Shown here: in pieces, positions 18,341 to 27,007 of the stretch | How positions within the stretch are numbered: position 1 is the stretch's first letter | Layout: every line of letters begins with the position of its first letter | DNA from: Melioribacteraceae bacterium | Lineage (GTDB): Bacteria; Bacteroidota; Ignavibacteria; Ignavibacteriales; Melioribacteraceae | Length of the DNA stretch: 64,000 bases | Assembly (NCBI GenBank): GCA_024103215.1 | Contig: JAGFIY010000042.1 | Coordinates: forward strand, 1 to 64,000 | Reading direction: 5' to 3' | The notes under the pieces: model-generated | What the model was told of the DNA's origin: nothing | Database searches by the model: none | What the model saw: the letters and a program-made list of their open reading frames with translations, nothing else | Program-made: the position numbers and the translations under genes

Positions 18341-20245
18341 ATGCCGAAATTCGACAAAAAAAAATTGCTCTTCATCCTCGCTCTATTTCTATTCCAAAAA
18401 GTAATTAACGCATCAGATGAGTTAAATCCTAAGATTGATTCATTGAAGAATGTAATAGAATCTCAGGAAGGGCAGAACAAGATTTCGGCTTATATTAATT
18501 TAAGCGAAATATTATATCATAGTTCACTTTTAAAAAGTATTGAGATAGCCAAAGAAGGGATTGAGTACTGCAGACAAGTTCCCGATGTTCTAGGAGAAAT
18601 AAAACTCCTCAATCAAGTGGGACTTAACTACAGAATTTTAGGTAATTATCAATTATCACTCGAAAATTATATCGAATCATTAAAGTTAGCCGAGGAATTA
18701 GATAACGAAAACTTAATTGGTGAAATAAACAGCAATATCGGTAATGTTTATAATTATCTTGGGGACATGCCAAAAGCCCTCGATTATTATGAAACAAGTT
18801 TGGTCATCAGACAACGTCTTCAGGATTCATTGGCGATAGCAAAATCACTGAATAATATCGGAAATGTTTACAAAGTAATTGATCAAAACGAGACAGCGTT
18901 GAACTATTTTAATGAATCGTTAAGACTTAAACTTGCTCACTCAGATAGTCTTCTTGCCATTTCTACTTTTAAAAACATCGGCAGCACATTGATAAATCTT
19001 AATCGATTAAATGAGGCGGAAAAATATTACAACACTTCTTATCAACTCGAATTAAGAATTAGTGATTCACTTGGAATTGCCAACAGTTTAATAATGTTGG
19101 CTGACTTATACATTAATAAGGAAGAATATTATAAAGCTCTAGAAGCAGTTCAAAATGCAAAACGGATTTCCGAAAAGCTTAATGCGGCATTTTTTATACT
19201 TCGCAGTCACTACTTGATAGCAGAAATAAATGAGAAACTGGGATTATATAAGAATGCTCTTAATGCCTTTAAGAATTATCAAACAATGAGCGACTCGCTG
19301 AATAACGTAGAAGTGAGAAAACATGCTATCGAACTTGATGCGGTGTTCGATAGGTACCAAAAGGATAAAGCTGTTAAGGAACTGGAAATTACTAGGCAGA
19401 CACTTTTTAGAAATGTTTATTTTATTATAGCCATTTTAGTTATCATAACCGCAACAATTATTTATATCCGTTACCGTGAGAAAGCAAAAATTTCAAAGGA
19501 GATTATCGAAAAAAATAAAGAACTTGAAAGTGCTATAGAAAAAGCCGAAAAAGCAAATGAATTGAAATCGGACTTCCTCGCACAGATGTCTCATGAAATC
19601 AGAACACCGATAAACACTATTCTTAATTATACTTCTCTGCTCAGAATAGAATTTGAGGACAAATGTTCTCCGGAACTTAAAGGAAGTTTTAACTCAATTG
19701 AGAACGGAGCGAAGAGACTACTAAGAACAATAGATTTGATATTGAATATGTCGGATATCGAATCGGGAACCTTCGAGGTTATTAAACGAGATCACAGCTT
19801 GAACAAAGATATAATTCAACCTGTTCTTGATGAATTCAGATCTTACGCTAATAGCAGAAATCTCGAACTTAAATTTGACCATAATTTAGAAAATGATATA
19901 GTTAACGTTGATGCATATACAATAACACAAACATTGGTTAATCTTGTTGACAATTCCGTCAAATATACGATGGAAGGAAGCATAACTATTAAAACTGAAT
20001 TGATTAACGGGTACAAATCAATTTCTGTTTCGGACACGGGAATTGGAATTGCACCGGAATATCTGCCGGAATTATTCAGTAAATTCTCACAAGAAGAGCA
20101 TGGATACACTCGAAGATACGAAGGGACCGGATTAGGACTTGCATTGGTAAAACAGTACTGCGAAATGAACGGTGCAGAGATAAATGTTGAAAGTGAAAAG
20201 GGTGTTGGTACAACTTTTACAATAATATTTGACGGTAAAAAGTAA
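18341..20245 (+). CDS. TPR-containing membrane sensor histidine kinase
   Basis: A 634-residue two-component sensor. A signal peptide or first membrane segment (residues 1-24) leads to a periplasmic array of about six tetratricopeptide repeats (NIGNVYNYLGDMPKALDYYE and similar, to about 330). A membrane helix follows (VYFIIAILVIITATIIYI, about 353-375), then a short coiled coil, HisKA with phospho-acceptor H418 in QMSHEIRTP, and HATPase_c with N box NLVDNSVKY, G1 DTGIGIA and G2 GTGLGLALV. No receiver domain is attached and no response regulator gene lies nearby, so it is an orphan kinase. The FAD oxidoreductase begins 2 bp after it, so they share a transcript. Confidence 0.9.
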   Translation: MPKFDKKKLLFILALFLFQKVINASDELNPKIDSLKNVIESQEGQNKISAYINLSEILYHSSLLKSIEIAKEGIEYCRQVPDVLGEIKLLNQVGLNYRILGNYQLSLENYIESLKLAEELDNENLIGEINSNIGNVYNYLGDMPKALDYYETSLVIRQRLQDSLAIAKSLNNIGNVYKVIDQNETALNYFNESLRLKLAHSDSLLAISTFKNIGSTLINLNRLNEAEKYYNTSYQLELRISDSLGIANSLIMLADLYINKEEYYKALEAVQNAKRISEKLNAAFFILRSHYLIAEINEKLGLYKNALNAFKNYQTMSDSLNNVEVRKHAIELDAVFDRYQKDKAVKELEITRQTLFRNVYFIIAILVIITATIIYIRYREKAKISKEIIEKNKELESAIEKAEKANELKSDFLAQMSHEIRTPINTILNYTSLLRIEFEDKCSPELKGSFNSIENGAKRLLRTIDLILNMSDIESGTFEVIKRDHSLNKDIIQPVLDEFRSYANSRNLELKFDHNLENDIVNVDAYTITQTLVNLVDNSVKYTMEGSITIKTELINGYKSISVSDTGIGIAPEYLPELFSKFSQEEHGYTRRYEGTGLGLALVKQYCEMNGAEINVESEKGVGTTFTIIFDGKK

Positions 20246-20247
20246 AA

Positions 20248-21591
20248 ATGAGAATAATTGTTGTAGGCGGGAATGCAGCTGGGCCAGCAGCAGCGGCAAA
20301 AGCAAAACGTGTGAACCCTGATGCCGAAATAATAATTTATGAGGCGGGATCATTTATATCGAGCGGTACTTGTGAAATGCCGTATTTGCTGAACCGTACG
20401 ATTGATGATTATAAGAAAATAGTATTTTTCACACCCGAATCTTTTTTTGAAAAGAAAGGTGTTGATGTAAAAATCAATCATCAAGTCGCGAAAATAAATC
20501 GATCTAACAAAACTGTTACAGTAGTAAACAGGAATACGAATGAAACATACACCGACAGATACGACAGACTAATTTTAACAACCGGTTCGAGAACAAAATA
20601 TCCACCATTTTATAAAGACGAAATTAAAAATCTATTTACGCTTAAAACAGTTTCGGATTATCTAAAAATTGAAAATTATGGTCTAGATTCGATAAAAAAT
20701 ATTGTAATAATCGGTTCTGGCTATATCGGTTTGGAGTGTGCTGATGTTCTTAAAAGTATAAACAAAAATGTTACAATAATTGAGAAAGAGTGTGATCCAT
20801 TTCCATCGGCTGATGTAGAGATAAGGAAATTAATCTTAGATTCAATAAAATCGAAGGATATTGAATTTATTGGTTCTGCAGGTAATCTGAAGTTTATCGA
20901 ATCAGATGGTCTTTTTAAAGCGGTAAAAGTTCATGGAAGAATAATTGAAACTGATGCAGTTATTGTATCGATTGGTTTCGAACCAAATAACTCGCTTGCA
21001 GTCGGTGCCGGAATTAAGATTGGGAAATTCGGGGGTATTATTGTCGATAAAAGATTACGTACATCGGATCAGTTTATATATGCCGCCGGTGATAACGTTG
21101 AGGTGGAGAACTTTATTACAAGAAAACCGGATTATATGCCGATTGCGACTATCGCACATCAACAAGGGCATATAGCAGGAGCAAATGCAGCAGGTGAAAA
21201 TAATCATTTTGGAAGTGTAGTTAAAAATATTTCAGTAAAGTTGTTTGATAGTATATACGTGCAGGTCGGATTGAATTCATCAGAAGCTTCAACTATATTC
21301 CCGGGATCAATTTCAATTTCAACGGTTTCCAATAATCTCATTCATGTGATACCACAAAGCAGGAAAATATTCGGAAAACTTATCTTCGATAAAAATTCAA
21401 AGAGAATTTTCGGTGCATCATTCCTGGGTGATAAGGAAGTTGTTGGTTACGGAGATATGATTTCGGCATTCATAAAAAATAAACTACTTATTGATAATCT
21501 ATCGGGTATTGATTTTAGTTACACTCCACCGGCAGCTCCGTTTATAAACATCTTATCGTTGCTCGAAAGGAAAGCAAAGGAAATATCATAA
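20248..21591 (+). CDS. CoA-disulfide reductase / NADH oxidase-like flavoprotein
   Basis: A 447-residue FAD/NAD(P)-dependent disulfide-oxidoreductase-family protein. The FAD Rossmann motif GGNAAGPAAAAK opens the protein. A single redox cysteine at 42 in SSGTCEMPY matches the position used by CoA-disulfide reductase and NADH peroxidase (usual form NCGLPY). A second Rossmann motif IIGSGYIGLECA binds NAD(P)H, and YAAGD contacts FAD. The C-terminal dimerisation domain is present, without a rhodanese extension. Expected to reduce CoA disulfide, polysulfide or oxygen; with a bshC gene in the window, a bacillithiol-related disulfide is another conceivable substrate (inference). Confidence 0.85.
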   Translation: MRIIVVGGNAAGPAAAAKAKRVNPDAEIIIYEAGSFISSGTCEMPYLLNRTIDDYKKIVFFTPESFFEKKGVDVKINHQVAKINRSNKTVTVVNRNTNETYTDRYDRLILTTGSRTKYPPFYKDEIKNLFTLKTVSDYLKIENYGLDSIKNIVIIGSGYIGLECADVLKSINKNVTIIEKECDPFPSADVEIRKLILDSIKSKDIEFIGSAGNLKFIESDGLFKAVKVHGRIIETDAVIVSIGFEPNNSLAVGAGIKIGKFGGIIVDKRLRTSDQFIYAAGDNVEVENFITRKPDYMPIATIAHQQGHIAGANAAGENNHFGSVVKNISVKLFDSIYVQVGLNSSEASTIFPGSISISTVSNNLIHVIPQSRKIFGKLIFDKNSKRIFGASFLGDKEVVGYGDMISAFIKNKLLIDNLSGIDFSYTPPAAPFINILSLLERKAKEIS

Positions 21592-22217
21592 TGAATAATT
21601 TTACTCTTGTTGAAAATCCTCTTATAATACGAGATATGACATATCTTCGTGATAAAGAAACGAAAGAATACCAATTTAGACTTGCTTTAAGAAGAGTCGC
21701 TTATTCTCTGGCGATTGCAATCAGTAGCGAATTCGAGATGGAAGAAAGAGAAGTGATAACGCCTTTAGAAGTAACTTCAGGATATAAACTTAAACAACAG
21801 ATTGTGTTGGTGCCTGTTTTAAGAGCTGGGTTAAGCTTGGTTAATTCTTTTATTGAAATGATTCCTGATGCGAAGGTCGGGCACATCGGTCTGCAAAGGG
21901 ACGAAGAGACTCTTGAACCAATTGATTATTATTACAAGACACCCAAGAATTTGGAAATTTCTAAAGTGATAGTACTTGATCCAATGCTTGCAACAGGGGG
22001 AAGCGCTTCTGCTGCGTTTACTTTTCTTAAAAACCGGGGTGCAAATGATTTGATATTAGCATCTTTGATAGCTGCTCCCGAAGGAGTTAAGAAATTAAAC
22101 AAAGATCATCCCGATGTAAAGATTTATACTGCCGCGTTGGATAGGGAGTTGAACGAGCAAGGATTTATACTCCCCGGACTCGGTGACGCCGGAGACAGAA
22201 CGTTTGGTACGCTGTAA
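21591..22217 (+). CDS. upp: Uracil phosphoribosyltransferase
   Basis: A 208-residue pyrimidine salvage enzyme converting uracil and PRPP to UMP. The PRPP-binding loop LDPMLATGGSASAA and the uracil-binding C-terminal segment (PGLGDAGDRTFGT) are intact, as is LVPVLRAGLSLV. Start overlaps the preceding stop by one base (TAATG), so it is co-translated with the flavoprotein. The downstream TPR gene appears to start inside its last codons. Confidence 0.96.
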   Translation: MNNFTLVENPLIIRDMTYLRDKETKEYQFRLALRRVAYSLAIAISSEFEMEEREVITPLEVTSGYKLKQQIVLVPVLRAGLSLVNSFIEMIPDAKVGHIGLQRDEETLEPIDYYYKTPKNLEISKVIVLDPMLATGGSASAAFTFLKNRGANDLILASLIAAPEGVKKLNKDHPDVKIYTAALDRELNEQGFILPGLGDAGDRTFGTL

Positions 22218-23220
22218 ATTTTTAATAATTCTAATTATCATTTCAACACGGCTTCCGGCTCAAACCTACCCGGATTATATGGTAAATTATCTTCTCAAAG
22301 CAGGTATTGATAATATTCTCTCCCAAAATTATGACCAAGCACTGGAAAAATTTATTAGACTCGAGAATGATTTTCCAGCAATTCCTCTGGGAAAAATATT
22401 TCAGTCAGCTGTATTGATAACAAAAGCCGTCGATTATAATAACTTCGAAGATGATAGAAAGATCCGTCAGCTGCTTGATAAGGCTGAAGAGCAAGCAGAC
22501 AGTCTCCTGGATATTAGTGATTCAAACGTGTGGAATCATTATTATAAAGCACTTGCCGTTGGATATCAAGCTTATTTCAGCGCATTAAAATCGGATTACT
22601 TTGATGCTTTCTCAACTGCATTAACTTCACTTGAGCATTTTGAAATTTGTCTAGAAATTGATTCGTTATTCTATGAATCTTATACTGCACTTGGATCTTA
22701 TTTTTACTGGAAATCTGCAAAAACAGAATTTTTAAATTGGCTGCCGTTTTTCGAAGATGATACTGAAAACGGTATCAACTATCTGAAAGAAGCTGTCGAA
22801 AATTCTGTGTACCATAAACACCTTGCTGCAAATTCACTTATATGGATATACATTGACCGGGGAAAGTATGATAAGGCTGTTTCGCTTGCAGAAATGTTTT
22901 TGAAAAAATATCCCAATTCAAGATTTTTTTTGGAAGGGGCAGCACGTGCGTATGAAGAAATAGAAAAGGAAAAAGCTATTGAATATTATCAACAAATGCT
23001 TAAATCCCTGCCGGCTAACATTCCATCGATTGTAATAAACAGAGTAATTTTACTTCACAAAATTGCAATGCAGTATGAAAAACTTGACGATAAGCAAAAA
23101 GTTCTGGCACTTTGTGATGAAATTTTGAGTATAAAGATCGATGATGAATATATTTCTAAATTGGAAGGAAGATTGGATAGAGTTGAACAACTCAAAAAAA
23201 GATTTGCGGATAATGATTAG
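22183..23220 (+). CDS. Exported TPR protein
   Basis: A protein of up to 345 residues with an N-terminal hydrophobic export signal (KFLIILIIISTRLPAQ) and several tetratricopeptide-like helical repeats (NYDQALEKFIRLENDFP, DRGKYDKAVSLAEMFLKKYPNS, EKAIEYYQQML). No catalytic motif is visible; it likely forms a periplasmic protein-interaction scaffold. The start is uncertain: the open frame begins with GTG 35 bp inside upp, and a TTG at 22204 is an alternative that keeps the signal segment. No close homologue is recognised by eye. Confidence 0.65.
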   Translation: MTPETERLVRCKFLIILIIISTRLPAQTYPDYMVNYLLKAGIDNILSQNYDQALEKFIRLENDFPAIPLGKIFQSAVLITKAVDYNNFEDDRKIRQLLDKAEEQADSLLDISDSNVWNHYYKALAVGYQAYFSALKSDYFDAFSTALTSLEHFEICLEIDSLFYESYTALGSYFYWKSAKTEFLNWLPFFEDDTENGINYLKEAVENSVYHKHLAANSLIWIYIDRGKYDKAVSLAEMFLKKYPNSRFFLEGAARAYEEIEKEKAIEYYQQMLKSLPANIPSIVINRVILLHKIAMQYEKLDDKQKVLALCDEILSIKIDDEYISKLEGRLDRVEQLKKRFADND

Positions 23221-23266
23221 ATTTGCTGAGTTGATTTTTATTATCGAATAATTTATTTAATGGATT

Positions 23267-25450
23267 ATGGCTGAGGCAAAATTACTTAAGGATGACGAAC
23301 TTAAATTTATGTACGATAAGCTTCTTGAAAGCTGCCGGAAAAATCTGCCCTCGGTCAATGAAGACTTACTCGAAAAAAGTTTCAGATTAAGTTTCGAAGC
23401 TCATAGAAACGATTTTCGTGCATCGGGTGAGGCATATTTTCACCATCCTTACGAAGTAGCACACATTGTTGCAGAAGAAATTCCTCTTGATGATATCTCT
23501 GTGATTAGTGCTCTTCTTCACGATGTTGTCGAAGATACAGATATTGATCTCAAGTTTATTGAGTCCCAATTTGGCAAAGAGGTTGTTGAAATTGTTGACG
23601 GGGTCACTAAAATAGGCGGCGTATTTAAGGATCACGAAATATCTCAAGCTGAAAATTACCGTAAACTTCTGCTTTCGATGGTAAGGGATGTTAGAGTAAT
23701 CTTGGTAAAATTTGCGGATCGCCTTCACAACATGCGAACTCTAGAATTTGTTAATCCAACTAAGCAGAGACGGATAGCTAAAGAAACTCTTGAAATTTAT
23801 GCACCGTTTGCTCACAGATTTGGTCTTGGAAGAGTAAAGTGGGAATTGGAAGATCTTGCTTTTAAGTATCTTAATAAGGAAGCATATAATGAGCTTGCAA
23901 GAAAAATAGCCGATAAAAGGAAAGAGCGTGAATCTTACATTAAAAAATTTTCAAAGCCAATAATTGCTCAACTCGAAGAGCATGGAATTAAATTCCAAAT
24001 CGGAGGAAGACCAAAGCATCTCTATAGTATTTACCGCAAGATGATTCAGCAGAATTTATCTTTTGAACAAATTTTTGACTTGCTTGCAATTAGAGTAATT
24101 CTTGAAGAAAACGATCCGAACGAATGTTATTATGTCCTTGGGGTTATAAACCAGCTTTATACTCCCATCCCCGACAGATTTAAAGATTATATTTCCATCC
24201 CCAAGAAAAACGGTTATCAATCAATTCATAATACTGTTATCGGGCTAGATGGAAAACTAGTCGAGGTTCAAATCCGTACACGTAAAATGCATGAAATTGC
24301 CGAGCGCGGTGTTGCAGCTCACTGGAAGTACAAAGAGAATATTGCTTCAGCAAGCAAAGATCTTGAAGATTGGGTTAATTGGATTAGGGATATTTTTGAA
24401 AACTCAACAAAAGACGAAGCAACAAGAGAAATTTTAGCAAGTTTCAAACTCAATTTATATCAAGACGAAATTTATGTATTTACTCCTCAAGGTGACTTAA
24501 GAAGACTTCCACGCGAGGCAACTCCTGTTGATTTCGCATTTGAAATTCACAGTAATGTTGGTTATCACTGTATCGGTGCGAAAGTTAACGGGAAAATTGT
24601 ACCCCTTGATACAACTCTCATAAGCGGCGATCAAGTTGAAATAATTACATCAAAAAATCAACATCCGAACAAAGGTTGGCTGCAATTTGTTGTAACACAC
24701 AAAGCAAAATCGAATATTCGAAAGTACCTTAATAAAGAAGCCGAAAAGATTGTTGATAACGGCAGAGAAATTTGGGAAAAGAAAGTTAAGAAACATAAAC
24801 TTTCCTTTAACTCTGATGAATTGAACCGGCTCGTCCGTAAACTTAAGTTTGATAATCATAGCCAGTTTTTTAAAGCCGTTGCTCAAGGTAAATTGAATGT
24901 TGATGAAGTGCTTAATCCAAAAGTTGAAGATGCAGAGGAACAAGAAAATAGACTTGAATTTGATAACTTTGCTACACTTGCCCGCACTTCAGCAGGCGGT
25001 GTGATAGTTGAAGGGGAGCATAAAGGAATTCCTTATAGTTTTGCTAAATGCTGCAACCCTATTCCGGGTGACCCAATTATCGGTTATATAACCATTGGTG
25101 AAGGGATAAAAATTCATAAAAAAAGATGCAAAACCTTGATTAATTTGGGTAAAGAAAACGAAGAAAGATTGGTTCCAGTCAAATGGCCGGAATCGCCGGG
25201 GCAAAAATTCGTTGCAGGAATTGCCATTAAAGGTGAAGATAGACCGGGAATTTTAAACGATATCTCAAACACAATTACTTCATATCAAAATACAAATATT
25301 AAATCAATCAATCTCAACACGAACGATTCGCTTTTCGATGGAACGATTACTTTATATGTTGAGAACCTGGAGCATCTTACAGACATTATAAACAGATTAA
25401 AGAAAAACGGAGCAATATATTCTGTCGAAAGATTTGATTTTTCTGCATAA
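23267..25450 (+). CDS. rel: Bifunctional (p)ppGpp synthetase/hydrolase Rel/SpoT
   Basis: A 727-residue stringent-response enzyme. The HD hydrolase domain is intact (FHHPYEVAHI, ALLHDVVEDT, FADRLHNMRT). The synthetase domain has RPKHLYSIYRK and RFKDYISIPKKNGYQSIH; the RFKD form is typical of bifunctional Rel enzymes rather than synthetase-only RelA. TGS (YVFTPQGDLRRLP, about 400-460), a zinc-finger/helical region (KCCNPIPGDPIIGYITIG, HKKRC) and a C-terminal ACT domain follow. It senses amino-acid starvation on ribosomes. ruvX starts immediately after the stop. Confidence 0.96.
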   Translation: MAEAKLLKDDELKFMYDKLLESCRKNLPSVNEDLLEKSFRLSFEAHRNDFRASGEAYFHHPYEVAHIVAEEIPLDDISVISALLHDVVEDTDIDLKFIESQFGKEVVEIVDGVTKIGGVFKDHEISQAENYRKLLLSMVRDVRVILVKFADRLHNMRTLEFVNPTKQRRIAKETLEIYAPFAHRFGLGRVKWELEDLAFKYLNKEAYNELARKIADKRKERESYIKKFSKPIIAQLEEHGIKFQIGGRPKHLYSIYRKMIQQNLSFEQIFDLLAIRVILEENDPNECYYVLGVINQLYTPIPDRFKDYISIPKKNGYQSIHNTVIGLDGKLVEVQIRTRKMHEIAERGVAAHWKYKENIASASKDLEDWVNWIRDIFENSTKDEATREILASFKLNLYQDEIYVFTPQGDLRRLPREATPVDFAFEIHSNVGYHCIGAKVNGKIVPLDTTLISGDQVEIITSKNQHPNKGWLQFVVTHKAKSNIRKYLNKEAEKIVDNGREIWEKKVKKHKLSFNSDELNRLVRKLKFDNHSQFFKAVAQGKLNVDEVLNPKVEDAEEQENRLEFDNFATLARTSAGGVIVEGEHKGIPYSFAKCCNPIPGDPIIGYITIGEGIKIHKKRCKTLINLGKENEERLVPVKWPESPGQKFVAGIAIKGEDRPGILNDISNTITSYQNTNIKSINLNTNDSLFDGTITLYVENLEHLTDIINRLKKNGAIYSVERFDFSA

Positions 25451-25873
25451 ATGAAGACCGAAAAACCAAGAATTTTAGCCATTGATTACGGAGCACGAAG
25501 GATTGGAATTGCAATCACTGATCCATTGCGTTTATTTTCAATTCCCCTTTTAACTATTCCGAATGATAAAGATCTATGGAGCAACTTGCTCCACATTTTT
25601 GATTCTTATGAAATTGAAACTGTGGTAATTGGCTACCCTTTAAAAGAATCTGGCGGAAGATCTTCTTCAACAGAAATGGTTGAAAAATTTAGAAAGGAAC
25701 TAGAGAAAAAAATTTCTCAGAAAATTTTATTTGTTGACGAGCGCTACTCTTCAGAAATCGCACAACAGAGAATCTTGGAAACTGTGCCTTCAAAGAAAAA
25801 AAGGAAAGATAAGAATTTGATTGATAAGAATGCTGCAGCTGTAATCCTCCAATCTTATCTTGATGGAGCATAA
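25451..25873 (+). CDS. ruvX: Putative pre-16S rRNA nuclease / Holliday junction resolvase-like protein
   Basis: A 140-residue YqgF/RuvX protein with an RNase H-like fold: ILAIDYGARRIGIAITD provides the first catalytic Asp, VIGYPL the middle strand, and VDERYSS the conserved DER triad member, with KNAAAVILQSYLD near the C-terminus carrying the last acidic residue. The family matures the 16S rRNA 5' end, and Holliday-junction resolution has also been proposed. ATG directly abuts the rel stop codon, so translation is coupled. Confidence 0.93.
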   Translation: MKTEKPRILAIDYGARRIGIAITDPLRLFSIPLLTIPNDKDLWSNLLHIFDSYEIETVVIGYPLKESGGRSSSTEMVEKFRKELEKKISQKILFVDERYSSEIAQQRILETVPSKKKRKDKNLIDKNAAAVILQSYLDGA

Positions 25874-25915
25874 AAAATAATTTATATGAGGTTTTTTTTA
25901 AGTGTTATTTTATAA

Positions 25916-25944
25916 TTGACATTTTTTTGTTTATAGACTATTTT
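25916..25944 (+). promoter_or_regulatory. Candidate promoter of the BMC shell genes
   Basis: TTGACA at 25916-25921, a 17-bp spacer, and TATTTT at 25939-25944 extending to TATTTTCG, near the Bacteroidota TAnnTTTG box. It sits about 35 bp before the first BMC gene, in the only gap between ruvX and the shell genes. With the terminator at 26968 it delimits a two-gene transcript. Confidence 0.55.
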
Positions 25945-25979
25945 CGACAAAGAATTAAACCAAAAATGGGAGCAAATTT

Positions 25980-26261
25980 ATGACACTTGACGCACTCGGG
26001 ATGATCGAAACCAAAGGACTGGTCGGTGCAATTGAAGCTGCCGATGCAATGGTAAAAGCTGCAAAAGTTGAATTAATCGGCAAAGAAACTATCGGCGGTG
26101 GTTATGTTACTGTAATGGTTCGCGGAGATGTGGGCGCCGTTAAAGCAGCAACCGATGCGGGAGCAGCAGCTGCTCAACGAGTAGGAGAACTGGTTTCTGT
26201 TCACGTAATTCCACGTCCTCATACAGATGTAGAATTAGTTCTGCCAAAAAGGCAAAAATAA
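25980..26261 (+). CDS. BMC-H microcompartment shell protein
   Basis: A 93-residue single-BMC-domain protein of the PduA/EutM/CcmK type, which forms hexameric tiles of bacterial microcompartment shells. Diagnostic features are [26 protein letters not shown] at the start of the fold (residues 5-30), the pore-loop region [23 protein letters not shown], and the edge segment VHVIPRPH used in hexamer packing. The glycine-rich pore loop is of the ordinary kind that lets small metabolites pass. Paired 9 bp upstream of the second BMC-H gene. No enzyme genes are adjacent. Confidence 0.97.
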   Translation: MTLDALGMIETKGLVGAIEAADAMVKAAKVELIGKETIGGGYVTVMVRGDVGAVKAATDAGAAAAQRVGELVSVHVIPRPHTDVELVLPKRQK

Positions 26262-26270
26262 TTTTAAGCC

Positions 26271-26945
26271 ATGGAATTCGCATTAGGACTAATAGAAACT
26301 AGAGGTCTGGTTGGTGCGATTGAAGCTGCTGATGCAATGCTTAAAGCAGCTAATGTTAAACTTATCGGAAAAGAAAAAAGTACTGCAGCCCTTGTTACTA
26401 TAAAAGTGATAGGTGAAGTTGCTGCAGTGCAATCAGCTGTTGATGCAGGTGCGGCTGCAGCCCAAAGAGTCGGGGAATTAGTATCAACTCACGTTATTCC
26501 TCGCCCTGCCAAAGAAATTGATCTCTTAATCGAGCGATCCGAAATGGTAATTTCGACAGAAAAAAAAACATCAACGGGTAAAGGAAAGTCGAAAAGAAAG
26601 AAAGTGGTGCAGGAAGAATCCTTATTCGATGATGTAGATGAGGAAAAAGTCGATTTTATACCTCAACCACAAGAGGAAATTATTGATGAGGAATCAGAGT
26701 TAATTGAAGAAGATGAAATAACTGAATCAGAAATTGAATCCGATGAATTTGAAGAAGGTGAAAGTGAATCCGATTATGAAGAGGGCGAAGAAAGAGAAAA
26801 GTTCGATTTTGATCAACTCGAGATCATGAATGTTCATCAGTTAAGGCGCAAAGCTAGAAGCATTGAGAATTTCCCGATTAAAGGCAGAGACATTTCGAAG
26901 GCGAATAGAAGAACTCTTCTTGATTACTTTAGGGAAATAAGTTGA
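26271..26945 (+). CDS. BMC-H shell protein with acidic linker and SAP/Rho-N-like C-terminal domain
   Basis: A 224-residue shell protein. Residues 1-90 are a full BMC fold ([41 protein letters not shown]), nearly parallel to its neighbour. The pore-loop segment reads KEKSTAALV, without the glycines seen in the upstream paralogue, so pore chemistry should differ. Residues of about 95-110 are Lys-rich (GKGKSKRKK), about 110-175 strongly acidic, and about 182-223 form a compact basic helical motif (MNVHQLRRKARSI...GRDISKANRRTLLDYF) reminiscent of SAP or Rho-N nucleic-acid-binding domains. EutK is a known precedent for a BMC protein with a C-terminal DNA-binding-like domain. Function of the tail is unproven. 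Confidence 0.9.
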   Translation: MEFALGLIETRGLVGAIEAADAMLKAANVKLIGKEKSTAALVTIKVIGEVAAVQSAVDAGAAAAQRVGELVSTHVIPRPAKEIDLLIERSEMVISTEKKTSTGKGKSKRKKVVQEESLFDDVDEEKVDFIPQPQEEIIDEESELIEEDEITESEIESDEFEEGESESDYEEGEEREKFDFDQLEIMNVHQLRRKARSIENFPIKGRDISKANRRTLLDYFREIS

Positions 26946-26967
26946 TTCTGACGAAATATTAATTTTC

Positions 26968-26997
26968 AAAACTCCACAACTCGTGGAGTTTTTTTAT
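26968..26997 (+). terminator. Intrinsic terminator after the BMC genes
   Basis: A 10-bp perfect stem (26968-26977 with 26983-26992, AAAACTCCAC/GTGGAGTTTT) with a 5-nt loop, followed by a run of T. It lies 23 bp after the second BMC stop and separates the shell genes from the ybbR-like operon. Confidence 0.9.
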
Positions 26998-27007
26998 ATT
27001 TATTGAT

